64,000 nucleotides of DNA from Salinadaptatus halalkaliphilus. GTDB lineage: Archaea; Halobacteriota; Halobacteria; Halobacteriales; Natrialbaceae. A program made the translations under genes and the position numbers. Where the stretch lies: the NCBI RefSeq assembly GCF_006543045.1, contig NZ_RBZW01000012.1:153417-217416 (forward strand). Reading direction: 5' to 3'. The notes under the pieces were generated by a model. It did not search any database, was not told the origin of the DNA, and saw only the letters and a list, made by a program, of their open reading frames with translations. The stretch's first letter is position 1. Each line of letters opens with the position of its first letter. Below are positions 25,729 through 33,676 of this stretch, one piece after another.

Positions 25729-25886
25729 TTCACTTACGGAAATATCCGGGACGGGGCGGCGTACTCCACTCCCTAGCGAGCGATGTCCCGAACACCCATT
25801 GTCGCGTCGACTACCACATCCACAGCTATCGTCCGATCGATGTCTCGAGCGTTGTGATGGAGACGATACTCGTCGGGGAAAGGTAC

Positions 25887-25894
25887 ACTTATAC
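25887..25894 (+). promoter_or_regulatory. TATA box of glyA
   Basis: acttatac lies 24-31 bp before the glyA ATG at 25918. No ribosome-binding site is visible in between, so the transcript is probably leaderless. Confidence 0.55.
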
Positions 25895-25917
25895 AGCCGC
25901 CAACCGCCACAACGGAC

Positions 25918-27168
25918 ATGGACCACGATCAGGTTCGGGACGTCGATCCCGACGTCGCTGACGCACTCGAGAGCGAGGTAGATCGCCAGCGGGAGACGCT
26001 GCAGATGATCGCAAGCGAGAACCACGCCAGTCAGGCGGTCATCGACGCACAGGGGAGTGCCCTGACGAACAAGTACGCCGAGGGCTATCCCGGCTCGCGG
26101 TACTACGGTGGCTGTGAGCACGCCGACGAGGTCGAACAGCTCGCGATCGATCGCGCCACGGAGCTGTTCGGCGCCGAACACGTCAACGTCCAGCCCCACT
26201 CGGGCACGCAGGCCAACCAGGCGGTCTACTTCGCGATGTTAGAGCCCGGCGACAAGATTCTCTCGCTGGATCTCACCCACGGCGGGCACCTGAGCCACGG
26301 CCACCCGGCGAACTTCGTCGGTCAACTGTACGATGTCGCACAGTACGAAGTCGACGCCGAGACGGGCTACGTCGACTACGAGGGCCTCGCCGAGCAGGCC
26401 GAGGCGTTCGACCCCGACATCATCGTCTCGGGCTACTCCGCGTACCCGCGCGAGATCGAGTGGGAGCGCATTCAGGAGACCGCCGACAGCGTCGACGCGT
26501 TGCACCTCGCTGATATCGCACACATCACCGGCCTCGTCGCCGCCGGCGTCCACGAGTCGCCGGTCGGCGTCGCCGACTTCGTCACCGGCTCGACGCACAA
26601 GACCATCCGCTCGGGTCGTGGCGGCATCGTCATGTGCGACGAGGAGTACGCCGACGATGTCGACTCGGCGGTCTTTCCCGGCGGACAGGGCGGCCCACTC
26701 ATGCACAACATCGCCGGCAAAGCCGTCGGCTTCAAGGAAGCACTCGAGCCCGCGTTCGAAGACTACGCCGAACAAACGGTCGCCAACGCGAAGGCCCTTG
26801 GCGAGTCGCTGTCCGAGCACGGTTTCTCGCTCGTCTCCGGCGGGACCGACAACCACCTCGTGCTCGTCGACCTGCGCGAGAGCCACCCCAACACCTCCGG
26901 CGGCGACGCCGAGGAAGCGCTCGAGGCTGCCGGCATCGTCCTCAACGGCAACACGGTCCCCGGCGAGACGCGCTCGGCGTTCGACCCGTCGGGTATCCGC
27001 GCCGGCACGCCCGCGCTAACAACCCGCGGTTTCGACGAGGACGACTGTCGGACGGTCGGCGATCTGATCGCTCGCGTCGTCGACGCCCCGGACGACGACT
27101 CCGTCATCGCAGACGTTCGCGAGGAGGTCACGGACCTCTGTGCGGCGAATCCGCTCTACGACGAGTAA
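25918..27168 (+). CDS. glyA: Serine hydroxymethyltransferase
   Basis: A 416-residue PLP enzyme that converts serine and a folate or pterin carrier to glycine and a methylene derivative. Family blocks in order: LQMIASENHAS, TNKYAEGYPGSRYYGG (50-65), HVNVQPHSGTQAN, LTHGGHLSHG and the cofactor lysine Lys228 in GSTHKTIRSGRGG, then GGTDNHLVLVDLR. The length is normal. It lies close to folD (32677), the next enzyme of one-carbon flow, with a permease gene between them that a mobile element has broken. It is transcribed from its own TATA box. Confidence 0.97.
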   Translation: MDHDQVRDVDPDVADALESEVDRQRETLQMIASENHASQAVIDAQGSALTNKYAEGYPGSRYYGGCEHADEVEQLAIDRATELFGAEHVNVQPHSGTQANQAVYFAMLEPGDKILSLDLTHGGHLSHGHPANFVGQLYDVAQYEVDAETGYVDYEGLAEQAEAFDPDIIVSGYSAYPREIEWERIQETADSVDALHLADIAHITGLVAAGVHESPVGVADFVTGSTHKTIRSGRGGIVMCDEEYADDVDSAVFPGGQGGPLMHNIAGKAVGFKEALEPAFEDYAEQTVANAKALGESLSEHGFSLVSGGTDNHLVLVDLRESHPNTSGGDAEEALEAAGIVLNGNTVPGETRSAFDPSGIRAGTPALTTRGFDEDDCRTVGDLIARVVDAPDDDSVIADVREEVTDLCAANPLYDE

Positions 27169-27242
27169 CTGCCGAGCCGCCCTCTTTCAGTTCAGTGGAC
27201 CACGGGTTGTCATCGGTTGCGTTGGCAACCGCCGCCCGGATC

Positions 27243-27281
27243 TCGGGTGCGCCGGCAATGACGTACAGGAAACCGTATCAG
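27243..27281. repeat. REP-like repeat, half copy
   Basis: The 38 bases at 27243-27280 match the reverse complement of 47053-47090 at 35 positions (core GGGTGCGCCGGCAATGAC, then TACAG, then AAACCGTATCA). Upstream, 27206-27242, is only weakly palindromic with it (catcggttgcgttggcaaccg forms its own hairpin). The TGA stop of the permease gene is the TGA that begins TGATACGG of the repeat on the minus strand. Confidence 0.65.
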
Positions 27282-28545
27282 TCGTCGGTCGATCCACTCG
27301 AGTCGCCGCCGATCGCTTCGTGTTTGTGAAGCAGCGACATCTTCTCGCGGAGGTCTTCGTCCTCGTCGCCGTACGTTCGGATGCGGTAGACGTACAGCAG
27401 TGTCGCCAGGCCGATCCAGACGAACTGGAAGAGAAGTGCCGACGGGGCGCCAAGCGCGACGAAGATCATGAACACGGCCGAGACGATGACGTTGCCGACG
27501 GCGACGACCTTGAGCACCGGCAGCGGCAGCTTGTAGAACGAGTACTTGTACCGATCCGGAAACACCGTCGGCAAGTTCCACAGCGCGACGCCACTGATCA
27601 TGAAACTGATGAAGATGCCGGTGACGGTGACGGTGACGAGCCAGTCCAGTACGTCGACGGCGATCAGTTCGCCGAGAGGACCGGTAAGCGGCGCGGCGAG
27701 CAACGGTGGCACTGCGAGCAACAGGAGCGCGCGGTTGGGCGTTCCGAACCGCTCGCTGATTCCCGCGAAAAAGCCGGGGACGACGTCGTCACGGGCCGCT
27801 CGCATGATCGTTCTGGAGTAGGAGGTATACAGCGTGTTGGTCGTCGTCGCCGCCGCGACGAGTGCCCCGAGTGCGACGAACGCGATCGCCCATCCCGGCA
27901 AGATACCGTCTGCAACGGCCGCGAGGCCGCCGTCGATCGCTTCACCGTCCTCGGCGATCGCTTCCCAGGGAACCGACCCAACCAGCGCAACGACAACGGC
28001 GATCGTGAGGACAGCCACGAGCGTCATTCCCGCAGCCAGCACGCGCGGGATGTTCTTGGCCGGGTTCTCGAGTTCTTCGCCGATCTCGATGATCATCGCA
28101 AAGCCCTGAAACGGGATGTAGAGGGTGACGGCCGCGAGGAAGAACGTCCCGTAGCCGTCGGCGAACGGTTCGCCCTCACCGGCCGGGAACAGTGGGTCGA
28201 GATTCGACGCGTCGAAGGAGGTGAAACCGCCGAGGGCGAAGGTAAGCATCGCCGCCATCAGTACGCAGACGAGGACGATTTGGATGTTCGCGGCGAGTCG
28301 AACCCCGACGTAGTTAAACACCAAAAAGGCACCAAGCAGGAGATACACCGAAAGCAGCGTCGGTAAATCAGCGAAGACGGGAACGAACTCGGCGAACCCG
28401 AGTGCAGCAAACAGGAGATACGCCCACACCGACATCACCGGCACGGCGACGCCCAGAAACCCCCAGTATGGCCCAACCAGCCTCGAGGCGTAGACGTAGG
28501 CGCCACCAGCGACCGGTATCGCACCGCCAAGTTGTAACAGCAATA
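27278..28545 (-). pseudogene. APC-family amino acid permease, C-terminal part cut off by an insertion
   Basis: About 421 codons with ten or more membrane helices, beginning inside the second or third helix region (LLQLGGAIPVAGGAYVYASR) and ending in a charged tail. The block GEELENPAKNIPRV is typical of APC transporters. The N-terminal 64 codons are at 32275-32469. Joining the parts after removing 28546-32276 and one copy of ACAGCAATA gives a continuous frame (MVLGILLL followed by LQLGGAIP). The fragment has no proper start now, only TTG, so it is presumably not functional. The position between glyA and folD hints at a serine or glycine substrate, but this is inference. Confidence 0.88.
28537..28545. 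repeat. Target site duplication, left copy (ACAGCAATA)
   Basis: The nine bases ACAGCAATA directly left of the element recur directly right of it at 32277-32285. Removing one copy restores the permease frame, which proves the duplication. Confidence 0.92.
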
Positions 28546-28560
28546 CAGCGTGTCATAGAA
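28546..28560 (+). repeat. Left terminal inverted repeat of the element
   Basis: CAGCGTGTCATAGAA; 14 of 15 bases match the reverse complement of the right end. Partial similarity continues inward (TCGTTCAC against GATTCGCAC). Confidence 0.88.
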
Positions 28561-28719
28561 TCGTTCACAACGATCAGTAGAGCTGCGAACTGACCGGTGA
28601 AGGAGCCACCAAATGCGATTGATATTCGAACTGGTATGCAAGATATAGAGTGAATTCATCGGTCTCGCCTTTCTGGATTTGAGGATGGGAGTTTTGTAGC
28701 GACCGGATATAGAACGCAC

Positions 28720-28800
28720 ATGGAAGGAGAGTTGCATCGAAAGCTTGTCGAAGAATCTTCGGATATTGCGACGATCATCGATTCAGAAGGGTTCTCTTAG
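28720..28800 (+). pseudogene. PAS-domain-like remnant, 26 codons
   Basis: A plus-strand frame ATG to TAG encodes MEGELHRKLVEESSDIATII and then DSEGFS. The segment LVEESSDIATIIDSEG looks like the first strand of a PAS domain as found in haloarchaeal sensor kinases and Bat-type proteins. It stops abruptly where the PiT gene begins on the other strand. It may be a captured gene fragment. Its small size keeps confidence low. Confidence 0.35.
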
Positions 28801-30077
28801 CCGAGAAGTGAAAACAAGGCATAGGATCCCACGAGCGACATCATCGGCGTGATCACCCAGAGTGTCACAACGCGAACTGCCGCTGCCTGGTGGAACAGAC
28901 CTTCGGCAGACAGTTCCTCCGGGTCTTTTTCGCCGATGCTAGACACACCATCCCCGGATGCGTGCTGTCTGTCCGGGTGAGGAGTCTCGCCTTCAGCGAG
29001 TTCGCCCACAGTCGGGCCCGAATTGACCCCCTTGTTGCCTTCAACTGGGTGAAGTCTGAGTGCACCAGTCGTAAACTTTGGAGCGGATTCATCGGCGGGA
29101 GATCGTGTGACTATTTCTGCGAGCGTCCGCGCTCGGCTTGCACGGCCCCACCCGAGTCCAATAATACAACTGGTCGTACTCACGGCGAGACTGGCTGGAA
29201 TTCCGAGCCACGATAGGACGGTGATAATCGTCGCACCCACGGTCGAAACAATGAGCGCAGCCAGAATCGGCATCTCAGTAATATCGTTGCCAACGGTCGC
29301 CAGCGTCCGCCGGGCAATCGTGAAGCCGCCCACGCTGATGGCCCCAATTGCGAGGAGAATCGCCGGGCTAGGGTCAAGGGAACCGTTACCGACAAGCGGG
29401 GCGACTGCGTTCGCCGCGTTCGAGGCCCCAGCACTGAACGCCATGTAGCAGGCAATTGCCACCACAAGCGCCGACCCGATCAGATCCCGAGGCGAGACGT
29501 TATCGTTGACCGATAGCCGTGGGAGTCTCCCCTGGGTATCGATTGCGATCAACGGGTTCGTGAGGCGACCGAATTCGAATTTGGCGTCGAGGTGCGGGTA
29601 CAGATATCTGCCAATAAACACACCTGTGAAGACGGCGATCAGCGGGGCGACGATCCATGCCGACAGGATGGTAAACATTAGCGCAGTGTTGAGCGTCCCC
29701 GTTGCCAATCCGAGTCCGACGATTGCTGCGACGGCTGTCATCGAGGTTGACGCCGGGACACCGTAGAGGTTCGAGATCAGGAGTGCGAGCCCGGTAAAAA
29801 AGAGGACGCCAACGCTCGCTGCAGGTGTAAAGGCTGCTGCATCGATGATTTCGGTACTCATCGTCGTGATGACCTTCCGCCCAATCGTCCACGCTCCGAG
29901 GAACGCAAACACGGTAAACAGTGCTCCGGCGGTGACTTTTCTGACGGCCCGGCTGCCGACTGCCGGTCCGAAGGCGACCCCGGTTGATGACCCGCCGATA
30001 TTGTACCCGACGAACACCGCCACCAGCAATCCCACGAGAATGAGTAATTCTGCCACGTGTCTGCGTTCGGTTCGCAT
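28797..30077 (-). CDS. PiT-family inorganic phosphate transporter (element cargo)
   Basis: A 426-residue membrane protein counting from the start MRTERRHVAEL; an upstream GTG or ATG would add 34 polar residues. It has about ten helices in two halves. Each half carries a version of the PiT signature: GYNIGGSSTGVAFGPAVGS near the N-terminus and FSAGASNAANAVAPLVG in the second half. A hydrophilic loop of about 70 residues lies before the last helix. PiT proteins import phosphate with cations. It is leftward, downstream of the RCK channel gene, inside the mobile element. Confidence 0.9.
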   Translation of the reverse strand: MRTERRHVAELLILVGLLVAVFVGYNIGGSSTGVAFGPAVGSRAVRKVTAGALFTVFAFLGAWTIGRKVITTMSTEIIDAAAFTPAASVGVLFFTGLALLISNLYGVPASTSMTAVAAIVGLGLATGTLNTALMFTILSAWIVAPLIAVFTGVFIGRYLYPHLDAKFEFGRLTNPLIAIDTQGRLPRLSVNDNVSPRDLIGSALVVAIACYMAFSAGASNAANAVAPLVGNGSLDPSPAILLAIGAISVGGFTIARRTLATVGNDITEMPILAALIVSTVGATIITVLSWLGIPASLAVSTTSCIIGLGWGRASRARTLAEIVTRSPADESAPKFTTGALRLHPVEGNKGVNSGPTVGELAEGETPHPDRQHASGDGVSSIGEKDPEELSAEGLFHQAAAVRVVTLWVITPMMSLVGSYALFSLLG

Positions 30078-30484
30078 GCGAAAAAATAGTGCCGTTTCAC
30101 TGCTGAACTGTTGGCTCCGACCGATAGACGCAGTAACACGGATATCTAGGACCGATTCGTCCCCATACGGGTTGCCCAAAGATCAGTGATCGATATGCGC
30201 CTTCTCTCCATCAACCGTTGAACGGACATTTTCACAAGCTGTTAGAAGGTGGTCTGCATCCAGAGGCTGAGGGCATTGGAGAAGGGGGGTTTCGCTATAT
30301 GATTGCTGGTAAGAGAGCCTGTACCGCCCGAAAACCAGTATCAACTCCCTAAGGACTCCCCTTTTTGCGCGCTCAGAGGCTGTAGTCAACACATGTATTT
30401 CATTCCGTCAGAGCCCAGCGGAACAATTTGCTGGAACTCTCGGCCAAGATTGAACACCAGAACGTGATGTAGCACCAGAGCGAC
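30078..30484. other. Intergenic region inside the element
   Basis: About 400 bp between the RCK channel gene and the chosen PiT start. It is less GC-rich than host DNA. A leftward 69-codon frame (30183-30392) has no recognisable domain and mixed codon use, and I do not call it. The region upstream of 30077 probably contains the PiT promoter. Confidence 0.45.
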
Positions 30485-32140
30485 TCATCTGAATGTTGTA
30501 ATGAACGCGTTGACAGCGTCGTCACTTCCTGTGACAATGAGGCGGTCGTTTCCTTTGATTACTGAACCGGCTCCGGGATTTGTCAGCAATTCACCGTTCC
30601 GCTCAATGGCGACGACGGTCGCTCCGGTTCGGTTGCGGACAGCCGATTCCTTGAGCGTTCTGCCGACAAGCTCAGGGGCAGTTGTCCGGATAATTTCGAA
30701 CTGTGTTTCCGGTGTGAGAACTTCTAACTGCGTTTCCGGTGTGAGACCTTCTTCGTCCTCTAAGAGAACGGATGAGACCATTCGCCCGGTAACGGTCGAA
30801 AGGGCGAGCACGTACTCGGCACCAGCCCGGTAGAGTTTTGCTGTGTTTTCGACATCGTTCACCCGTGTTATCACTTCGATATCGGGTGCCAACTCTTCGA
30901 TTGCGACGGTAGCGTACATTGTGGTCGTGTCGGCATCCAGTGCCAACACGACAACGCTTGCATTTTCGACACCGGATTCAGAGAGTGTTTCCTGCTGATT
31001 AATATCGCCGGTAATATCGACTCTGTCGTCCTCAGTTATATCAACCACCGTGGGTGAAACGTCGTTTGTCTCCAGAACGTCGATGACTGCTTGCCCAACG
31101 ACACCATAGCCCGCCACGATGACCTGCTCACTACCGGGGGTCATTGGAGAAATTGTTCGGCTCTTCACCTCTTGGAGGGCCTCGTGATTTCCGGCAACAA
31201 GCAAAATCGTATTTGCGTCAATCCGCGTATTGGGCTCCGGAGCAGGACTGAACTCACCATTGGACCAGATCCCATTGACGGTAATCCCGAGCTCTCTCGG
31301 CAGTTTCAATTCCGCAAGAGTCTGCCCTGCGAGGTCGCTGTTTTTCTCGACGAGGATTTCTGCGAGTTCAAAATCGTCACCGAGTTCAATCGTCTCTTGG
31401 AGTTTTCTTGTAACCGAGAGGGTCGCTTTATTGCCGAGCGCGCGACCAAGGGCTTGTCGAGGTCGAATCACCTGGTCAGCGCCCGCATACCGATGATACT
31501 CTGCATCCTGTTTATTCTCCGCGACACTCACGACCATCAGATCTTCCCGGAGTTCTCTAGCAGTAAGAATTACTGAGATGTTCTCTTCGTCAGAAACATC
31601 GGCCACCAGCGCCTGGGCTTCGTTGATGTTTGCGGCTCGGAACGTCTGCTCATATTCGGGATCGCCGCAGATCGCTTCGATTCCACGGGTATTCAGATCC
31701 AGCACCGTTTTGGGATCATCATCGATAATAACATAGGGGACATCCGCTGCCTCAAGCTTAGACCGAAGGACATCTTCGCGCGGGTTGTATGAACAGATGA
31801 TGACGTGGTCAGTAAGTTCGGTCGATTCCTGTGGGTTATCTTTGAGGGCTTGTTGAAATAGCGGCACGACGAACAGCGGTAGTGCTAGAAACACGAGGAG
31901 CACGCCGGAAAGGTTCATCCAAACGACGATGAGATTCATGATGGCTGTGTTCCAGTACCCAGTATCGCCACCGAATCCGGCTGTCGTGAGTGCCTCAATG
32001 ACGACTTGTAAGGAATCAAAAAACGCGATCTCTACCCCTTCAAACGTGAGCATTGCCCACTGGTAGAGGAGCGTGTACACAAAGACAAGCAGGGCCACGG
32101 CAGACAATAACATGACAATCCGTCGCTGCCATTCTATCAT
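30485..32140 (-). CDS. Two-helix potassium-channel-like protein with two RCK (TrkA-N/TrkA-C) units (element cargo)
   Basis: A 551-residue protein. Residues 1-100 form two membrane helices (9-31 and 66-96) around a pore-loop-like segment EALTTAGFGGDTGYW (49-63), which resembles a K+ selectivity filter region. A first RCK_N domain starts at 112 (HVIICSYNP), with TrkA_C at about 255-330. A second Rossmann domain starts near 345 with the nucleotide motif GYGVVG, followed by a second TrkA_C to the end. Such tandem RCK proteins gate K+ flux with nucleotides. A 27-bp tandem duplication repeats LTPETQLEV as LTPETQFEI. It precedes PiT in the same direction. Confidence 0.88.
   Translation of the reverse strand: MIEWQRRIVMLLSAVALLVFVYTLLYQWAMLTFEGVEIAFFDSLQVVIEALTTAGFGGDTGYWNTAIMNLIVVWMNLSGVLLVFLALPLFVVPLFQQALKDNPQESTELTDHVIICSYNPREDVLRSKLEAADVPYVIIDDDPKTVLDLNTRGIEAICGDPEYEQTFRAANINEAQALVADVSDEENISVILTARELREDLMVVSVAENKQDAEYHRYAGADQVIRPRQALGRALGNKATLSVTRKLQETIELGDDFELAEILVEKNSDLAGQTLAELKLPRELGITVNGIWSNGEFSPAPEPNTRIDANTILLVAGNHEALQEVKSRTISPMTPGSEQVIVAGYGVVGQAVIDVLETNDVSPTVVDITEDDRVDITGDINQQETLSESGVENASVVVLALDADTTTMYATVAIEELAPDIEVITRVNDVENTAKLYRAGAEYVLALSTVTGRMVSSVLLEDEEGLTPETQLEVLTPETQFEIIRTTAPELVGRTLKESAVRNRTGATVVAIERNGELLTNPGAGSVIKGNDRLIVTGSDDAVNAFITTFR
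30701..30754. repeat. 27-bp tandem duplication inside the RCK channel gene
   Basis: Two adjacent 27-bp units starting ctgtgtttccggtgtgaga and ctgcgtttccggtgtgaga encode a repeated nine-residue stretch with the pattern LTPETQ(L/F)E(V/I). The frame is kept. It lies just before the last TrkA_C domain, where a flexible linker is expected. Confidence 0.75.
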
Positions 32141-32261
32141 TATAGCTCGATAGGACTGATTTGATTAAGTATTCTTTTATTGTACAGTTGGTGTTGAATA
32201 TGCGCGTTCCATCTTGCACGCGAGTCTTGACAAGACTTGGATAAGCAGAGCGTGCGAATCT
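32141..32261. promoter_or_regulatory. AT-rich right end of the element with probable promoter of the RCK channel gene
   Basis: The 120 bp before the RCK start contain ttgattaagtattcttttat (32161-32180), the most AT-rich stretch of the element. On the minus strand it could supply a TATA box 20-40 bp before the ATG at 32140. A short inverted repeat AGTCTTG/CAAGACT lies at 32223-32237. Confidence 0.45.
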
Positions 32262-32276
32262 TTCTATGACACGCTC
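32262..32276 (-). repeat. Right terminal inverted repeat of the element
   Basis: TTCTATGACACGCTC, the inverted partner of 28546-28560 with one mismatch at the outermost base. Confidence 0.88.
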
Positions 32277-32469
32277 ACAGCAATAGGATACCAAGAACCA
32301 TCGGCACTATTGCGAGGACTATCGCGAGGACGATACTCGGCCCGGCCACGGCTGCCATCTGGGTCGGCACGATGAAGATACTCATTCCGACTGCCGTCCC
32401 AATGAGTAACGCCACCGCCGCGATCGGGCCCACCTGCTCGTTGATCAACTTGAAATCGTCATCGGCCAT
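32275..32469 (-). pseudogene. APC-family permease, N-terminal fragment
   Basis: 64 codons starting MADDDFKLINEQVGPIAAVA, with the first helix (PIAAVALLIGTAVGMSIFIV) and part of the second. The frame runs into the element and ends at a TGA formed at the junction. The start of an APC transporter (helix 1 with GTAVGMSIF) is clear. The rest of the gene is at 27278-28545. The original protein would be about 486 residues, normal for the family. Confidence 0.88.
32277..32285. repeat. Target site duplication, right copy (ACAGCAATA)
   Basis: Identical to 28537-28545 and directly outside the right terminal repeat. Confidence 0.92.
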
Positions 32470-32676
32470 CGTTTGTATGTCAGTGAATCTCTCCCACTGA
32501 CTTTAACATTAGTATTAATATGCCAGTATATGGCGGAACGCCAGCCACGAAGTTGGCTATCACTGGTACGTCCATCCGACGAAGAATCCACGATCGTGGA
32601 TACACCTTCGCATTGCGGACCCTCATCTGGGCACGGATCCGAGCATTGATTAGCCTCGCGGTCGCCACCTCGAGTA

Positions 32677-33570
32677 ATGACCGAAATTATCGACGGCAAC
32701 GCCGTCGCCAGCGAGATTCGGGACGACCTGACGGACGCGATCGAGACGCTTACCGACGCGGGTGCTCGACCCGGGCTGGCGACCGTACTGATGGGCGACG
32801 ATCCTGCCAGCCAGACCTACGTGAACATGAAACAACGCGACTGTGAAGAGGTCGGCATCGAAAGCGTCCACGTCGACGTCGCTGGCGATGCGTCGCCCGA
32901 AACGCTCTACGAAGAAATCGCTGCGCTCAACGACGATCCCGCGGTCCACGGCTACATCGTCCAGGCTCCCGTCCCGGATCACGTCGACTACCGGGAGGTC
33001 ATCCGTCGCGTCGATCCCGCGAAGGACGTCGACGGCTTCCACCCCGAGAACGTCGGTCGCCTCGTCGCCGGCGACGCTCGCTTCCGTCCCTGTACCCCCC
33101 ACGGCGTCCAGAAGCTCCTCGAGAGCGCGGGCGTCGACCTCGAGGGCAAAGACGTCACCATCGTCGGCCGGTCGGACATCGTCGGCAAGCCACTGGCCAA
33201 TCTGCTGATTCAGAAGGCCGACGACGGCAACGCGACCGTAACGGTGTGTCACTCCCGGACCGAAGACCTCGCTGCCAAGACGCGAGACGCGGACATCGTC
33301 GTCGCGGCGGCCGGCGCGCCGGAACTCGTCGATGGCTCGATGATCGGTGACGGCGCCGTCGTGATCGATGTCGGTGTCAACCGCGTCGATGCGGACACTG
33401 AGAAGGGGTACGAACTCGTCGGCGACGTCGAGTTCGAGTCCGCGAAAGAACAGGCTAGTTCGATCACGCCCGTTCCCGGCGGCGTCGGGCCGATGACTCG
33501 CGCGATGTTGCTCTACAACACCGTCAAAGCTGCGAGTCTGCAGGAAGGCGTCGATGTCGACCTCCCCTGA
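32677..33570 (+). CDS. folD: Bifunctional methylenetetrahydrofolate dehydrogenase/methenyltetrahydrofolate cyclohydrolase
   Basis: A 297-residue enzyme of one-carbon metabolism. It has the FolD marks: ATVLMGDDPASQTYV (with the YVxxK-like YVNMKQRDC, the catalytic Lys position), GYIVQAPVPDHV, PAKDVDGFHPENVGRL, the nucleotide site VGRSDIVGKPLANLL and the C-terminal PVPGGVGPMTRAMLL. It interconverts methylene-, methenyl- and formyl-tetrahydrofolate. glyA, which feeds it, is 5.5 kb upstream and was probably adjacent before the insertion, apart from the permease. Confidence 0.96.
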   Translation: MTEIIDGNAVASEIRDDLTDAIETLTDAGARPGLATVLMGDDPASQTYVNMKQRDCEEVGIESVHVDVAGDASPETLYEEIAALNDDPAVHGYIVQAPVPDHVDYREVIRRVDPAKDVDGFHPENVGRLVAGDARFRPCTPHGVQKLLESAGVDLEGKDVTIVGRSDIVGKPLANLLIQKADDGNATVTVCHSRTEDLAAKTRDADIVVAAAGAPELVDGSMIGDGAVVIDVGVNRVDADTEKGYELVGDVEFESAKEQASSITPVPGGVGPMTRAMLLYNTVKAASLQEGVDVDLP

Positions 33571-33676
33571 GTTCGTCCCGTGCAGTTCGAAGACACCACG
33601 TCGTTCCGACCACACCGGATCGACCGCACCGAACCGATAGGCCGATAGTATCGGCCTCGAGAGTACCAGTACGCGA

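Larger units (their letters stand above)
24265..25730 (+). mobile_element. Solo-TnpB element, IS1341 type (IS200/IS605 superfamily)
   Basis: The unit contains a complete tnpB but no tnpA within 1.5 kb on either side, the definition of an IS1341-type element. The right end is the structured segment 25680-25725. The left end is uncertain, somewhere between 24265 and 24372, where two hairpins and a second copy of the right-end structure lie. IS605-type elements make no target duplication, and I see none. Movement would need a TnpA in trans. Confidence 0.7.
28546..32276. mobile_element. Transposon-like element carrying a phosphate transporter and an RCK channel, no transposase
   Basis: The element is 3,731 bp long. 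The left end CAGCGTGTCATAGAA (28546-28560) and the right end TTCTATGACACGCTC (32262-32276) are inverted repeats matching at 14 of 15 positions. It is bounded by a 9-bp target duplication and sits inside an APC permease gene. The inside is visibly more AT-rich than the host DNA. Cargo is a PiT transporter and a two-domain RCK channel-like protein, both leftward, plus a 26-codon PAS-like remnant. No transposase or recombinase is present, so it must have been moved in trans by an element with matching ends. The TIR family is unknown to me. Confidence 0.9.

Noticed and set aside
24265..25730. Complete IS605 with tnpA
   Set aside because: No Y1 transposase (HUH motif) is encoded within 1.5 kb on either side; the unit is a solo TnpB.
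30183..30392. Minus-strand 69-codon frame between the two cargo genes
   Set aside because: No domain, mixed codon use and likely overlap with the PiT promoter region.
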